A stretch of 64,000 bases of DNA from QHVT01 sp036399015 (GTDB taxonomy: Bacteria; Acidobacteriota; Thermoanaerobaculia; Gp7-AA8). A program made the position numbers and the translations under genes. The number at the start of each line of letters is the position of its first letter. Within the stretch, counting starts at the first letter, position 1. Where the stretch lies: the NCBI GenBank assembly GCA_036399015.1, contig DASWNW010000106.1, positions 1 through 64,000 on the forward strand, read 5' to 3'. Shown here in pieces: positions 56,777 to 64,000 of the stretch. The notes beneath the pieces are model-generated. The model was given only the letters and a program-made list of their open reading frames with translations. It had not been told where the DNA came from and searched no databases.

Positions 56777-58461
56777 ACCCTCCGGGCCCAGCTCCGCATG
56801 CGCGTCGACGTGCCGTCCGGCGGGAGGTCCATCCAGTCCTTGAGCGGCACGAAGAAGCCGGTCTTGGGGCGGGTGCGCAGGTAGCGCGGCAGCATCGAGG
56901 CGAGCACCTGCTTGCCGTCGCCGCGGAGCAGCACCGGCGCGAGCTGGCGGAGGAGCCAGGCGTCGACGAGCGGCGTGCGCACCTCCACCGAGTGCGCCAT
57001 GCTCGCCCAGTCGGCGTCGCGCAGGAGCTGGTTGCGCATGTAGAGCGACGCCTCCAGCGTGGCCACGCGGCCGAACGCGCTGTGCGGCTCCGGGTGGAGG
57101 ACGCCGTTCCACCGATCGAGCAGCGCGAGCCGCTCCAGCCCTTCGCGCGCCATGTCCGCGCCGAGGATCTCCGGCAGCTCGTCCGGCGGAAAGAGGCCGC
57201 GCTGCACGAGGTACGCGCCGCCGTACGTGCGTCCGATCGCGGGGATCAGGGCCGCCTTCGGGCGCCGCCGCGCCACCGCGGCGAGATGGGCGAGGCGGGG
57301 GAAGTTCACCATCGCCGGCACGTTCGTGAACGAGGGATAGCTGCCGAACAGCTCGTCCCCGCCGACGCCCGACAGCGCCACCTTCACGCCCGCCTCGTGC
57401 ACCGCCTTGCTGATGAACCAGGTGTTCACGCCGTCGATGGTCGGCTGGTCCATCCGCTCGAAGATGCGCGGGAGATCGCCGAGGAACTCCTCGCGGCTGA
57501 CGGTGCGGGTGGTGTGCTGGGTCCCGTGCTCGCGCGCGAACCGCTCCGCGAGCGGCGCCTCGTCGAGGTGGGCCGACGCCAGCGTGAAGGTGTGCAGCGG
57601 GCCGTAGCGGGCGGCGAGCTGCGTGAGCGCCGAGGAGTCGACGCCGGCGGAGAGGAACACGCCTACCGGCACGTCGGCGACCAGGTGATGGCGGACCGAC
57701 TCGTCGATCCGCTCGCGGAGGAAGACGCCGGGATCGACGAGGGATTCACTCCGCGCCTCGCAGAAGACCTCGGCGATGGAGTAGTGGCGGCGGACCTCGG
57801 AGCGGCCGCGCTCCTCGTCGATGAAGAACGAGGTGCCGGCCTCGATCGCCGTCACGTCGCGGCGGATCGTGAACGGCTCCGGCACCGATCCCGTCAGAAA
57901 GAAGCCGGCCGCACCGGCGGGATCGAGCGCGCCGGAGACGGCGCCGCCGGCGAGCAGCGCCTTCACCTCGGACGCGAGGCGGATCGTGCCGCCGTCATCG
58001 GCGAGGTAGAGCGGCTTGATGCCGTACGGATCGCGCGCCACGAACATCCGCCGCGCGCGGGCGTCCCAGATCGCGAACGCGTACATCCCCCGCAGCAGGC
58101 CGAGCATCCGCTCGCCGTCGCGGCGATAGAGCTCGAGCAGCACCTCGGTGTCGGTGCGGGAGTGAAAGCGGGCGCCTCCCCGCTCGAGCGCGGCGCGCAG
58201 CTCCGCGTAGTTGTAGATCTCGCCGTTGAAGACGACCGCCAGCTCCCCCGCCGTGTCCCACATCGGCTGCGTCCCCTCGGGCGAGAGGTCGATGATGGCC
58301 AGCCTCCGGCTGGAGAGGCCGACCCGGCCGTCGTCCGAGATCCAGACCCCGCCGGCGTCGGGGCCGCGCGGGATCATCCGCGCCGTGACGGCCTCCAGCT
58401 CCTCGCGGCGCGGGGCCGCGGCGCTGGAGCGGTACGCGAAGAAGGCGGCGATCCCACACAT
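56758..58461 (-). CDS. asnB: Asparagine synthase (glutamine-hydrolysing)
   Basis: 567 aa. The glutaminase starts MCGIAAFF, so Cys2 is free after processing, with RGPDAGGVW and FNGEIYNYAELR. The synthase part has the PPi-loop FLSAGVDSSALTQLA and SGVGGDELFGSY. Many such genes in glycan loci transfer amide nitrogen to sugar carboxyls rather than make free asparagine. The C-terminus WEAFA lies in the duplicated 20-bp segment. Function by family is firm; substrate is open. Confidence 0.92.
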   Translation of the reverse strand: MCGIAAFFAYRSSAAAPRREELEAVTARMIPRGPDAGGVWISDDGRVGLSSRRLAIIDLSPEGTQPMWDTAGELAVVFNGEIYNYAELRAALERGGARFHSRTDTEVLLELYRRDGERMLGLLRGMYAFAIWDARARRMFVARDPYGIKPLYLADDGGTIRLASEVKALLAGGAVSGALDPAGAAGFFLTGSVPEPFTIRRDVTAIEAGTSFFIDEERGRSEVRRHYSIAEVFCEARSESLVDPGVFLRERIDESVRHHLVADVPVGVFLSAGVDSSALTQLAARYGPLHTFTLASAHLDEAPLAERFAREHGTQHTTRTVSREEFLGDLPRIFERMDQPTIDGVNTWFISKAVHEAGVKVALSGVGGDELFGSYPSFTNVPAMVNFPRLAHLAAVARRRPKAALIPAIGRTYGGAYLVQRGLFPPDELPEILGADMAREGLERLALLDRWNGVLHPEPHSAFGRVATLEASLYMRNQLLRDADWASMAHSVEVRTPLVDAWLLRQLAPVLLRGDGKQVLASMLPRYLRTRPKTGFFVPLKDWMDLPPDGTSTRMRSWARRVWEAFA

Positions 58462-58484
58462 GCGAGGTTCGCGAAGGATACGCG

Positions 58485-58490
58485 TAGACT
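58485..58490 (+). promoter_or_regulatory. Candidate -10 box (TAGACT), leaderless geometry
   Basis: TAGACT ends 6 nt before the GTG at 58497. It is a weaker match than the others. Confidence 0.3.
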
Positions 58491-58496
58491 CGCGGT

Positions 58497-59420
58497 GTGC
58501 GCAGGCAACTGTTCATCGCCGCGGGGCGCGTCGCGTCGCGGCTGCCACGGGTGCGCGGGAAGACGCGGCTGCTGCTCGCGCTCTACAAGCTGCTGGGGCT
58601 GGAGGGGCGGCACATCCACGTCGACGTCCGGCTGCGGCGTCCCGTGGCGTTCGACGCGCGGCTCGACCTGCACGCCTGGCTCGAGCGGCTCGCGTTCCTG
58701 ACCGGCGGCTACGAGGACGACACGGTCGAGTTCCTCGCCGGCCTGCACCGGCACGACGGCCGCGGCGGATACCTCCTCGATGTCGGTTCGAACATCGGCC
58801 TGATCTCGATTCCGTTCGCCAGGATCACCGGGCGACCGGTGTTCGCCGTGGAGGCGGTGCCCGACAACGTGGCGGCGCTGCGGGCGAACGTCGCGCGCAA
58901 TGGGCTGGAGGGGCTGATCACGATCCTGCCGTTCGCGCTCGGCGACCAGCGGGGCCAGGTGCTCATCCAGGTGGAGGGGGACCTGCTCCCCGGCGAAGGG
59001 ACCGGCACGGCGAACATCCTGCCGCCCGACGCGACCTGGGGCGTGCAGCAGCCGGTGGACCTCGCGACGATCGACACGGCCGGCCTCCCGCCCGGCTGCT
59101 CCGTGATCAAGATCGACACCGACGGCTACGACCTCAAGGTGCTGCAGGGCGGGCGGGAGTTCCTCGAGCGCGAGCGCCCGCTGATCTTCGGCGAGTTCTC
59201 CGCCCACTGCCTCAGTTGGCACCGGCAGACGATCGCCGACGTGGCCGCGTTCGCGGCGGCACTCCGCTACCGCACCCTCTGCCGCGTCGCGCCGGGCTGG
59301 GAGTTCCGGCCCTACGAGGCAGGGATGCCGTTCGAGCAGGACCTGCTGCTCGTCCCCGAGGAGCGGGCGGCTATTGCTCTGGCGATTCCGCGGAGCGGAG
59401 GGCGGGGCGCGGAGTCGTGA
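58497..59420 (+). CDS. FkbM-family methyltransferase
   Basis: 307 aa with GTG start. The SAM site is LLDVGSNIGLISIPFA, followed by VFAVEAVPDNVAALRANV and the FkbM motif VIKIDTDGYDLKVLQGG. A first segment of about 90 residues is helical and not part of the fold. FkbM proteins O-methylate sugars or polyketides. Its location next to asnB and GTs suggests methylation of the surface glycan. It ends 7 bp before the truncated regulator on the other strand. Confidence 0.9.
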   Translation: MRRQLFIAAGRVASRLPRVRGKTRLLLALYKLLGLEGRHIHVDVRLRRPVAFDARLDLHAWLERLAFLTGGYEDDTVEFLAGLHRHDGRGGYLLDVGSNIGLISIPFARITGRPVFAVEAVPDNVAALRANVARNGLEGLITILPFALGDQRGQVLIQVEGDLLPGEGTGTANILPPDATWGVQQPVDLATIDTAGLPPGCSVIKIDTDGYDLKVLQGGREFLERERPLIFGEFSAHCLSWHRQTIADVAAFAAALRYRTLCRVAPGWEFRPYEAGMPFEQDLLLVPEERAAIALAIPRSGGRGAES

Positions 59421-59427
59421 TCTCGCG

Positions 59428-59604
59428 CTAGGCGACGCCGAGCGTCGGCATGTTCGTGCCGCTTTCGAGCGAGTTCACGTAGGAGGCGCTCAGGCCCGCC
59501 AGCTTCGCGAGCTGGGCGCGCGTCAGATGCCGCTCCTCGCGCAACTGTTGGAGCAGAATGCCGAACCGGTTCTGAAGATGGGTTCCCCGCGTTCGTAACG
59601 TCAT
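59428..59604 (-). pseudogene. Truncated XRE-family helix-turn-helix protein
   Basis: 58 aa from ATG 59604. RFGILLQQLREERHLTRAQL and LAKLAGLSASYVNSLESGT are helices 1-4 of an XRE DNA-binding domain, but the frame ends after MPTLGVA, where helix 5 should begin. It might still bind DNA poorly, or be the remnant of a larger regulator. The stop lies 8 bp from the end of the FkbM gene, so the missing part may have been lost by rearrangement. Confidence 0.6.
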
Positions 59605-59652
59605 AGGTAGATTACGTGCGACGCGGCGAATCGTTAAGGCCGGCTCGAACTT

Positions 59653-59862
59653 TTTGAACGCCATGGCGGAGAAAACTCCGCCATGGTGTGCGGGAGTGCC
59701 GGCGTTCCGTGCGCGCACTCCGCCATGGTGTTCAGAAACTCCGCCATGGTGTTCGAAAACTTCTCCATGGTGATCGCAAACATCGGCGCGCTGTTCGAAA
59801 ACATCGGCGTGCTCTTCAAATTCGAACGCGGTGCGTTCGGAAACTCCGCCATGGTGTTCAGG
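59653..59862. repeat. 21-bp tandem array (AACTCCGCCATGGTGTTCAG units)
   Basis: Units start at 59653, 59674, 59695, 59716, 59737, 59758, 59779, 59800, 59821 and 59842, so the period is exactly 21. Four units are near-identical (59716, 59737, 59842 and 59674); others are diverged. The last unit includes the stop of the WecA-like gene. On the minus strand heptads would read TMAEFLN or TMEKFSN. No gene other than the array is seen in 59605-59857. Confidence 0.92.
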
Positions 59863-60934
59863 CGGCGTGCTTGCGCCGGGGAAAATACCGGAGCACGAAG
59901 AGTGCGATCAGAGCGAGCGCTCCCGATGTGTAGCCGATCCACTTCGTTTCCTGGACGACCGTCATGACGGCCGAGGCGGCGAAGAGCAGGGTGATGCTCC
60001 AGATGCCAAAGATCGCCTTCCCGGCGCTGCCGTAGCGGGCCACGAGGATGTGGTGGATGTGGCGGCGGTCGGCGGTGAAGACGCGGGAGACGCGGCTGCC
60101 GAGCGGCTCCTGTTTTCCGCCGAAGCGCTGTTTCATGACGATGAGCGTGTCGATCACCGGCAGCGCGAGGGCAAGCATCGGTCCGCCGATGATGAGGGCC
60201 GTCGGCGACTTGCTGGGGCGGGCGATCGACCCGGCGGCGAGGAGCAGGCCGATGAACAGCGCGCCGGTGTCCCCCATGAAGATCTTCGCCGGCGGCTTGT
60301 TCCAGGGGTAGAAGCCGACCAGGCTCCCGGTGAGGGCGGTCATGATGACGAGCGAGAAGACGTCGACCCGCAGCACGGCGATGATGCTGAAGGAGGCGGC
60401 GATGGTCAGCGCGACGACGGTCGCGAGCGAGTCCATCCCGTCGATGAAGTTCATCGCGTTCATCACCCCGACGATCCAGACGATCGAGGCAACGATGCCG
60501 AGAAGGCCGAGGTCGAACTGCTGTCCGGCGAGCGTGACGAAGTCGAAGTGGAAGCCGAAGGCGACCAGGATGAACGCGGCGGCGAACTGCACGGCGAACT
60601 TCTGCGGCGCATTCGTGCCGATCAGATCGTCGTAGACGCCGAGGCCGATCACGAGCGACCCGCCGGCGAGGACGGCGAAGAGGTAGGTGAGGTTCTTCGT
60701 CACCAGGTCGGCCGCGCGCGTGTTGGCGGCGAGGAGCAGGAGCGGGAAGCCGAAGCCGAAGATGATGGCGATGCCGCCGAGGCGCGGCGTGGCGGTGGTG
60801 TGGAGCTTCCGCTCCTCGGGCACGTCGACCAGGCCGATGTGCTGCGCCCCCCGCCGCACGATCGCCGTCGCCACGTACGAGGTGACGGCGCTGCAGACGA
60901 AGAGGAGTACGAGCGGAACGGAAAGCTCGGCCAT
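59858..60934 (-). CDS. WecA/MraY-family undecaprenyl-phosphate sugar-phosphotransferase
   Basis: 358 aa with about eleven helices. VYDDLIG, NAMNFIDGMDSLA, KIFMGDTGALFIG and the RRHIHHILV (HxHH) loop are the acidic and histidine motifs of WecA-like enzymes, which attach sugar-1-phosphate to undecaprenyl phosphate. It would start the lipid-linked glycan that the locus builds. The HxHH motif argues for WecA rather than MraY. Its 3' end runs into the 21-bp array. Confidence 0.93.
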   Translation of the reverse strand: MAELSVPLVLLFVCSAVTSYVATAIVRRGAQHIGLVDVPEERKLHTTATPRLGGIAIIFGFGFPLLLLAANTRAADLVTKNLTYLFAVLAGGSLVIGLGVYDDLIGTNAPQKFAVQFAAAFILVAFGFHFDFVTLAGQQFDLGLLGIVASIVWIVGVMNAMNFIDGMDSLATVVALTIAASFSIIAVLRVDVFSLVIMTALTGSLVGFYPWNKPPAKIFMGDTGALFIGLLLAAGSIARPSKSPTALIIGGPMLALALPVIDTLIVMKQRFGGKQEPLGSRVSRVFTADRRHIHHILVARYGSAGKAIFGIWSITLLFAASAVMTVVQETKWIGYTSGALALIALFVLRYFPRRKHAA

Positions 60935-60962
60935 CGGACCGGCAGGAGGATAGCGCAGTCGA

Positions 60963-61074
60963 GTCGGGGAGTCTCAGAGTCGCAGAGTCGCAGAGTCGCA
61001 GAGGGGAAGCGGCGCGCCGGCGCCGGATGGGCGAAGCCTCTCTGAGACTTTGAGACTCCCCGACTCTGCGACTC
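60963..61074. repeat. AGACTC-family palindrome, copy 3
   Basis: Left arm GTCGGGGAGTCTCAGAGTCG and more; right arm CTCTGAGACTTTGAGACTCC with CCGACTCTGCGACTCC. It fills the gap between divergent genes 60934(-) and 61118(+). A TAGAAT follows at 61078-61083. Confidence 0.88.
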
Positions 61075-61117
61075 CACTAGAATGCCCTCGCACTTCGCCC
61101 GACAGGAGTTTTATCGA

Positions 61118-62821
61118 ATGGCCGAACTTCCCGGAATCGAGCGCGAGACCCTCGACGTCGACGTGGTGATCGTCGGCGCGGGCCCCGCCGGACTGGCAGC
61201 CGCGTACAAGCTGGCGGAGCTGATCCGCGTCCACAACGAGTCGGACGCGGAGAAGAAGCTCGAGGGGATCTCCATCGCCGTCCTCGAGAAGGGGAAGGAG
61301 ATCGGGTCGCACGGGATCTCCGGCGCGGTCATGGATCCGCGCGGCCTCGCCGAGCTGATGCCCGACTTCCTCGAGCGCGGCTGCCCGGTCGAGTCGCCCG
61401 TCACCTCCGACGCGTTCTGGATGCTCACCGAGACGCACAAAATCAACTCGCCGCTCGTCCCGCCGCCGATGCACAACCACGGCAACTACGTGGTCTCCCT
61501 CGGCGAGGTGGTGCGCTGGCTCGGCCCGATCGTCGGCGAGATGGGGGTCGACCTCTTCGCCGAGTTCGCCGCCACGCGCGTGCTCGTCGAGGAAGGGAAA
61601 GTGGTCGGTGTCCGCACTGGCGACAAGGGCATCGACAAGAACGGCCAGCCGAAGGCGAACTACGAGCCGGGCGTCGACATCCGCGCCAAGATGACGATCC
61701 TGGGCGAGGGGCCGCGGGGGACGCTCACCAAGCAGCTCGCCGGCATGTTCGACCTGTACGCGGGGAAGAATCCGCAGGTCTACTCCGTGGGAGTGAAGGA
61801 GCTGTGGCAGCTCCCCGACGACCGCTTCGCGCCCGGCACCGTGATCCACACGCTCGGCTATCCGCTGGACCTCGACACGTTCGGCGGCGCCTTCATCTAC
61901 GGCATGAAAGACCGCATCGTCGACATCGGCCTCGTGGTCGGACTCGACTACAAGAACCCGACGCTCGATCCGCACAACGAGCTGCAGCGGCTCAAGCTCC
62001 ATCCCGCGATCCAGGAGATCCTGCGCGGCGGGAAGATGATCTCGGCGGGCGCGAAGGCGATCCCGGAAGGCGGCTACTACTCGATGCCCCGCCTGCACGG
62101 CGACGGCTTCATGATCCTCGGCGACTCGGGCGGCTTCCTCAACGGTGCGCGCCTCAAGGGAATCCACCTCGCGATCAAGTCGGGGATCATGGCCGCCGAG
62201 GCGGCGTTCCAGGCGCTGCTCGGCGAGGACTACTCAGCGAACAGCCTCTCGCAGTACGAGGCGATGTTCGAGGCCTCCTGGGCGAAGGACGAGCTCTGGA
62301 AGCAGCGCAACTTCCACCAGGCGTTCAACAACGGCGTCGTCGCCGGCATGGCGAACGCGGGGCTGAGCATGGTCACCGGCGGGCGCGGCTTCGGCGTCGC
62401 GAACCGGCTGGAGGGGCATGAGGGCTGGGCGCGCATGGAGCGGATCAAGCGCTACTTCGGCTCGGACGATCCCCACCCGCCGGCGAAGGTGAAGTACGAC
62501 AACCAGTACACGTTCGACAAGGTGACGAACGTCTACAACGGCGGCGTGATCCACGAGGAGAACCAGCCGGCGCACCTGCTGATCCTCGACACCGAGGTCT
62601 GCATCACCCGCTGCACGGAAGAGTTCGGGAACCCCTGCTTCCACTTCTGTCCCGCGCAAGTCTACGAGCCGCAGGAAACGGCGGACGGGCGGGGACGGGT
62701 GCCGTTCCTCAACTTCACGAACTGCTTCCACTGCAAGACGTGCGACATCATGGATCCGTATCAGGTGATCACCTGGGTGCCGCCGGAGGGTGGAGGCGGC
62801 CCCGACTACAAGAAGCTCTAG
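61118..62821 (+). CDS. Electron transfer flavoprotein-ubiquinone oxidoreductase
   Basis: 567 aa from ATG 61118 with AGGAG 10 nt upstream. FAD loop VDVVIVGAGPAGLAAAY, then the membrane-associated region, and a C-terminal cluster domain with CITRC, CFHFCP and CFHCKTCDIMDP, the cysteines of a 4Fe-4S centre. It passes electrons from EtfAB to quinone in the inner membrane. The partner genes etfBA are at 29433-31182. Preceded by a divergent palindrome and a TAGAAT box. Length matches ETF-QO. Confidence 0.95.
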   Translation: MAELPGIERETLDVDVVIVGAGPAGLAAAYKLAELIRVHNESDAEKKLEGISIAVLEKGKEIGSHGISGAVMDPRGLAELMPDFLERGCPVESPVTSDAFWMLTETHKINSPLVPPPMHNHGNYVVSLGEVVRWLGPIVGEMGVDLFAEFAATRVLVEEGKVVGVRTGDKGIDKNGQPKANYEPGVDIRAKMTILGEGPRGTLTKQLAGMFDLYAGKNPQVYSVGVKELWQLPDDRFAPGTVIHTLGYPLDLDTFGGAFIYGMKDRIVDIGLVVGLDYKNPTLDPHNELQRLKLHPAIQEILRGGKMISAGAKAIPEGGYYSMPRLHGDGFMILGDSGGFLNGARLKGIHLAIKSGIMAAEAAFQALLGEDYSANSLSQYEAMFEASWAKDELWKQRNFHQAFNNGVVAGMANAGLSMVTGGRGFGVANRLEGHEGWARMERIKRYFGSDDPHPPAKVKYDNQYTFDKVTNVYNGGVIHEENQPAHLLILDTEVCITRCTEEFGNPCFHFCPAQVYEPQETADGRGRVPFLNFTNCFHCKTCDIMDPYQVITWVPPEGGGGPDYKKL

Positions 62822-62867
62822 CCGGCCGGTGGCGGTGCTGTTGCAGCGTTTTTCTGCCGGCATTCTC

Positions 62868-64000
62868 ATGCGAACCGCTGCCCGTTACTCGATCGCGTTC
62901 GCCGCGACAGTCGTGGCGATGCTGCTCACCGCGGCGCTTCCGGAGCTGCTCGCGCCGATGCGGCTCTTCTTCTTCTGGGTCGCGGTGCTGATCACCGCGG
63001 TCCTGGCGGGGCTGGGGCCGGCGCTGGTGGCGATCGGGCTGTCGATCGCCGGGACGGCCTGGCTGCTGTTCGAGCCGCTCGGCTCCCTCGCCATTAACAG
63101 CGCGACGGACGTGCTGCGGGTGGTGCTCTTCGCCGCATTCGCCGTCTGCGTCAGCGCGATCGCGTCGATGCGTCGGCGCGCGGAAGAACGCGCGCTGGTG
63201 AGCGAGCGGCGCTACCGCAGCCTCATCGAGGCGACGCCGGTGCCGCAGGCCGTCTGGACCGCGACCGCCGAGGGGGAGATCGCCTGGCCCGCGGAGTGGA
63301 AGGCGATCACCGGCGGCGAGGGGACCAAGGCCGTGCATCCCGACGACCTGCAGCGGACCGTCGAACGGTGGCGCGCGGCGGTCACGCAGCGGACCTGGTA
63401 CGAGGACGAGATCCGCGTCCGCACCGCCAATGGCCGCTACCGCTGGTTCGCCGTGAAGGCGGTGCCGACCGGCGACGAATGGGTCGGCATCATCGCCGAC
63501 GTCGACGATCGCAGGCGGCATCAGGAGAACGCCTCGTTCATCAACAAGGCGAGCGAGGTGCTGGCCTCCTCCCTCGGCGTCGAGCAGACGCTCCGCAACC
63601 TGGCCCGCCTCTGCGTGCCGGAAATCGCCGACTCCTGTTCCATCGACGTCGCCTCCGGCGACGGGTACGAGCGGGTGGCGGTGCGGCACGTCGATCCGGG
63701 GAAGGAGGAGCTGATCCGCGACGTGGGGCGGAACGCGCAGCGCTCGCCGGAGACGTCGGAGGTGATGCGCGTGCTGAAGTCGGGGACGGCCGAGCTGCTC
63801 GACGCGCCGGTGACCGGCGACCCGCTGCTGAAGGCGCTGAACATCCACTCCGCGGCCATGGTGCCGATGAAGGCGCGGGGGCGGATCCTCGGCGTGCTGT
63901 CGCTGGTCTACAACGAGTCGGGGCGGCGCTATGCAGAGGAGGACCTGCCGCTGCTCGAGGAGATCGCCCGCCGCGCGGCGACGGCGCTCGACAACGCGCG
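62868..64000 (+). CDS. Membrane sensor with PAS and GAF domains, truncated by the window end
   Basis: At least 377 aa from ATG 62868; a GTG at 62829 is possible. Four N-terminal helices (FAATVVAMLLTAALPELL and LFFFWVAVLITAVLAGLG) resemble the KdpD-type DUF4118 module. A PAS domain (RYRSLIEATPVPQAVWTATA) and a GAF domain (ASSLGVEQTLRNLARLCVPE ... ARGRILGVLSLVYNE) follow. The output domain, perhaps a histidine kinase, phosphatase or cyclase, lies beyond the right end. 46 bp downstream of ETF-QO. Confidence 0.8.
   Translation, partial: MRTAARYSIAFAATVVAMLLTAALPELLAPMRLFFFWVAVLITAVLAGLGPALVAIGLSIAGTAWLLFEPLGSLAINSATDVLRVVLFAAFAVCVSAIASMRRRAEERALVSERRYRSLIEATPVPQAVWTATAEGEIAWPAEWKAITGGEGTKAVHPDDLQRTVERWRAAVTQRTWYEDEIRVRTANGRYRWFAVKAVPTGDEWVGIIADVDDRRRHQENASFINKASEVLASSLGVEQTLRNLARLCVPEIADSCSIDVASGDGYERVAVRHVDPGKEELIRDVGRNAQRSPETSEVMRVLKSGTAELLDAPVTGDPLLKALNIHSAAMVPMKARGRILGVLSLVYNESGRRYAEEDLPLLEEIARRAATALDNA

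Noticed and set aside
59634..59942. Minus-strand ORF with TMAEFxN heptads
   Set aside because: It is the translation of the 21-bp array plus part of the WecA-like gene read in another frame, with no start signals.

Overview
This is a high-GC stretch of chromosome from a Gram-negative bacterium. An outer membrane is implied by the Wza/Wzc export genes, an LpxL/HtrB-type acyltransferase and an outer-membrane beta-barrel protein. The gene mix (Hfq with a long N-terminus, WD40-like PD40 propeller protein, pcm/surE, the etf genes) and the many short palindromic intergenic repeats would fit Acidobacteriota or a related soil/sediment phylum. That placement is an inference; no rRNA or other phylogenetic marker is present. 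Genes are packed in operons, usually joined by 4-bp ATGA or GTGA stop/start overlaps. No transposase, phage gene or CRISPR array was seen.

Layout. 79-4772 (+): Wzt-like ABC ATPase, glycosyltransferase (GT), a degenerate GT/zinc-ribbon/methyltransferase fusion and an acetyltransferase. 4828-5906 (+): CheY-like regulator and methyltransferase. 12232-5872 (-): six-gene operon with a PIG-L deacetylase-GT fusion, two GTs, a lipid acyltransferase, a membrane protein and a polysaccharide deacetylase, which looks like glycolipid or glycan tailoring. 12373-14746 (+): GGDEF cyclase, tpiA, secG, tRNA-Leu(GAG). 14842-17019 (-): PD40 propeller protein and a small helical protein. 17063-19562 (+): biotin carboxylase, biotin carrier and DinB protein. 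19930-22698 (+): membrane pseudokinase with a cyclase-like domain and a TPR-like region. 22649-23627: queD and small genes. 28823-23743 (-): housekeeping cluster pdxA, micro-ORF, EamA, surE, pcm, membrane protein, acylphosphatase, apt, CBS protein. 29296-28925 (-): hfq. 29433-31182 (+): etfBA. 37060-31256 (-): exopolysaccharide export (beta-barrel, Wza, Wzc tyrosine kinase, CpsB phosphatase) and a secreted protein. 37131-62000 is mostly a surface-glycan locus: O-antigen ligases, about ten GTs, carbamoyltransferase, AsnB, FkbM methyltransferase and a WecA-like initiating transferase. 61118-64000 (+): ETF:ubiquinone oxidoreductase and a truncated sensor.

How it fits together. WecA can start a lipid-linked glycan, the GTs extend and decorate it (methyl, acetyl, carbamoyl, amidotransfer), and the ABC system, ligases or Wza/Wzc/CpsB move it to the surface. 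EtfBA and ETF-QO, both here but 30 kb apart, pass electrons from acyl-CoA dehydrogenases to quinone.

The most unusual feature is the intergenic DNA. Several families of short palindromes with tandem arms fill most gaps. One family occupies three divergent promoter regions. Two elements are inserted in frame inside GT genes, and one insertion between asnB and a GT is flanked by an exact 20-bp duplication that still shows the ancestral GTGA gene junction. Three further arrays, of unrelated sequence, share an exact or near-exact 21-bp period. Many genes also have a TANNAT-type -10 box only 6-13 nt before the start codon, suggesting leaderless mRNAs.
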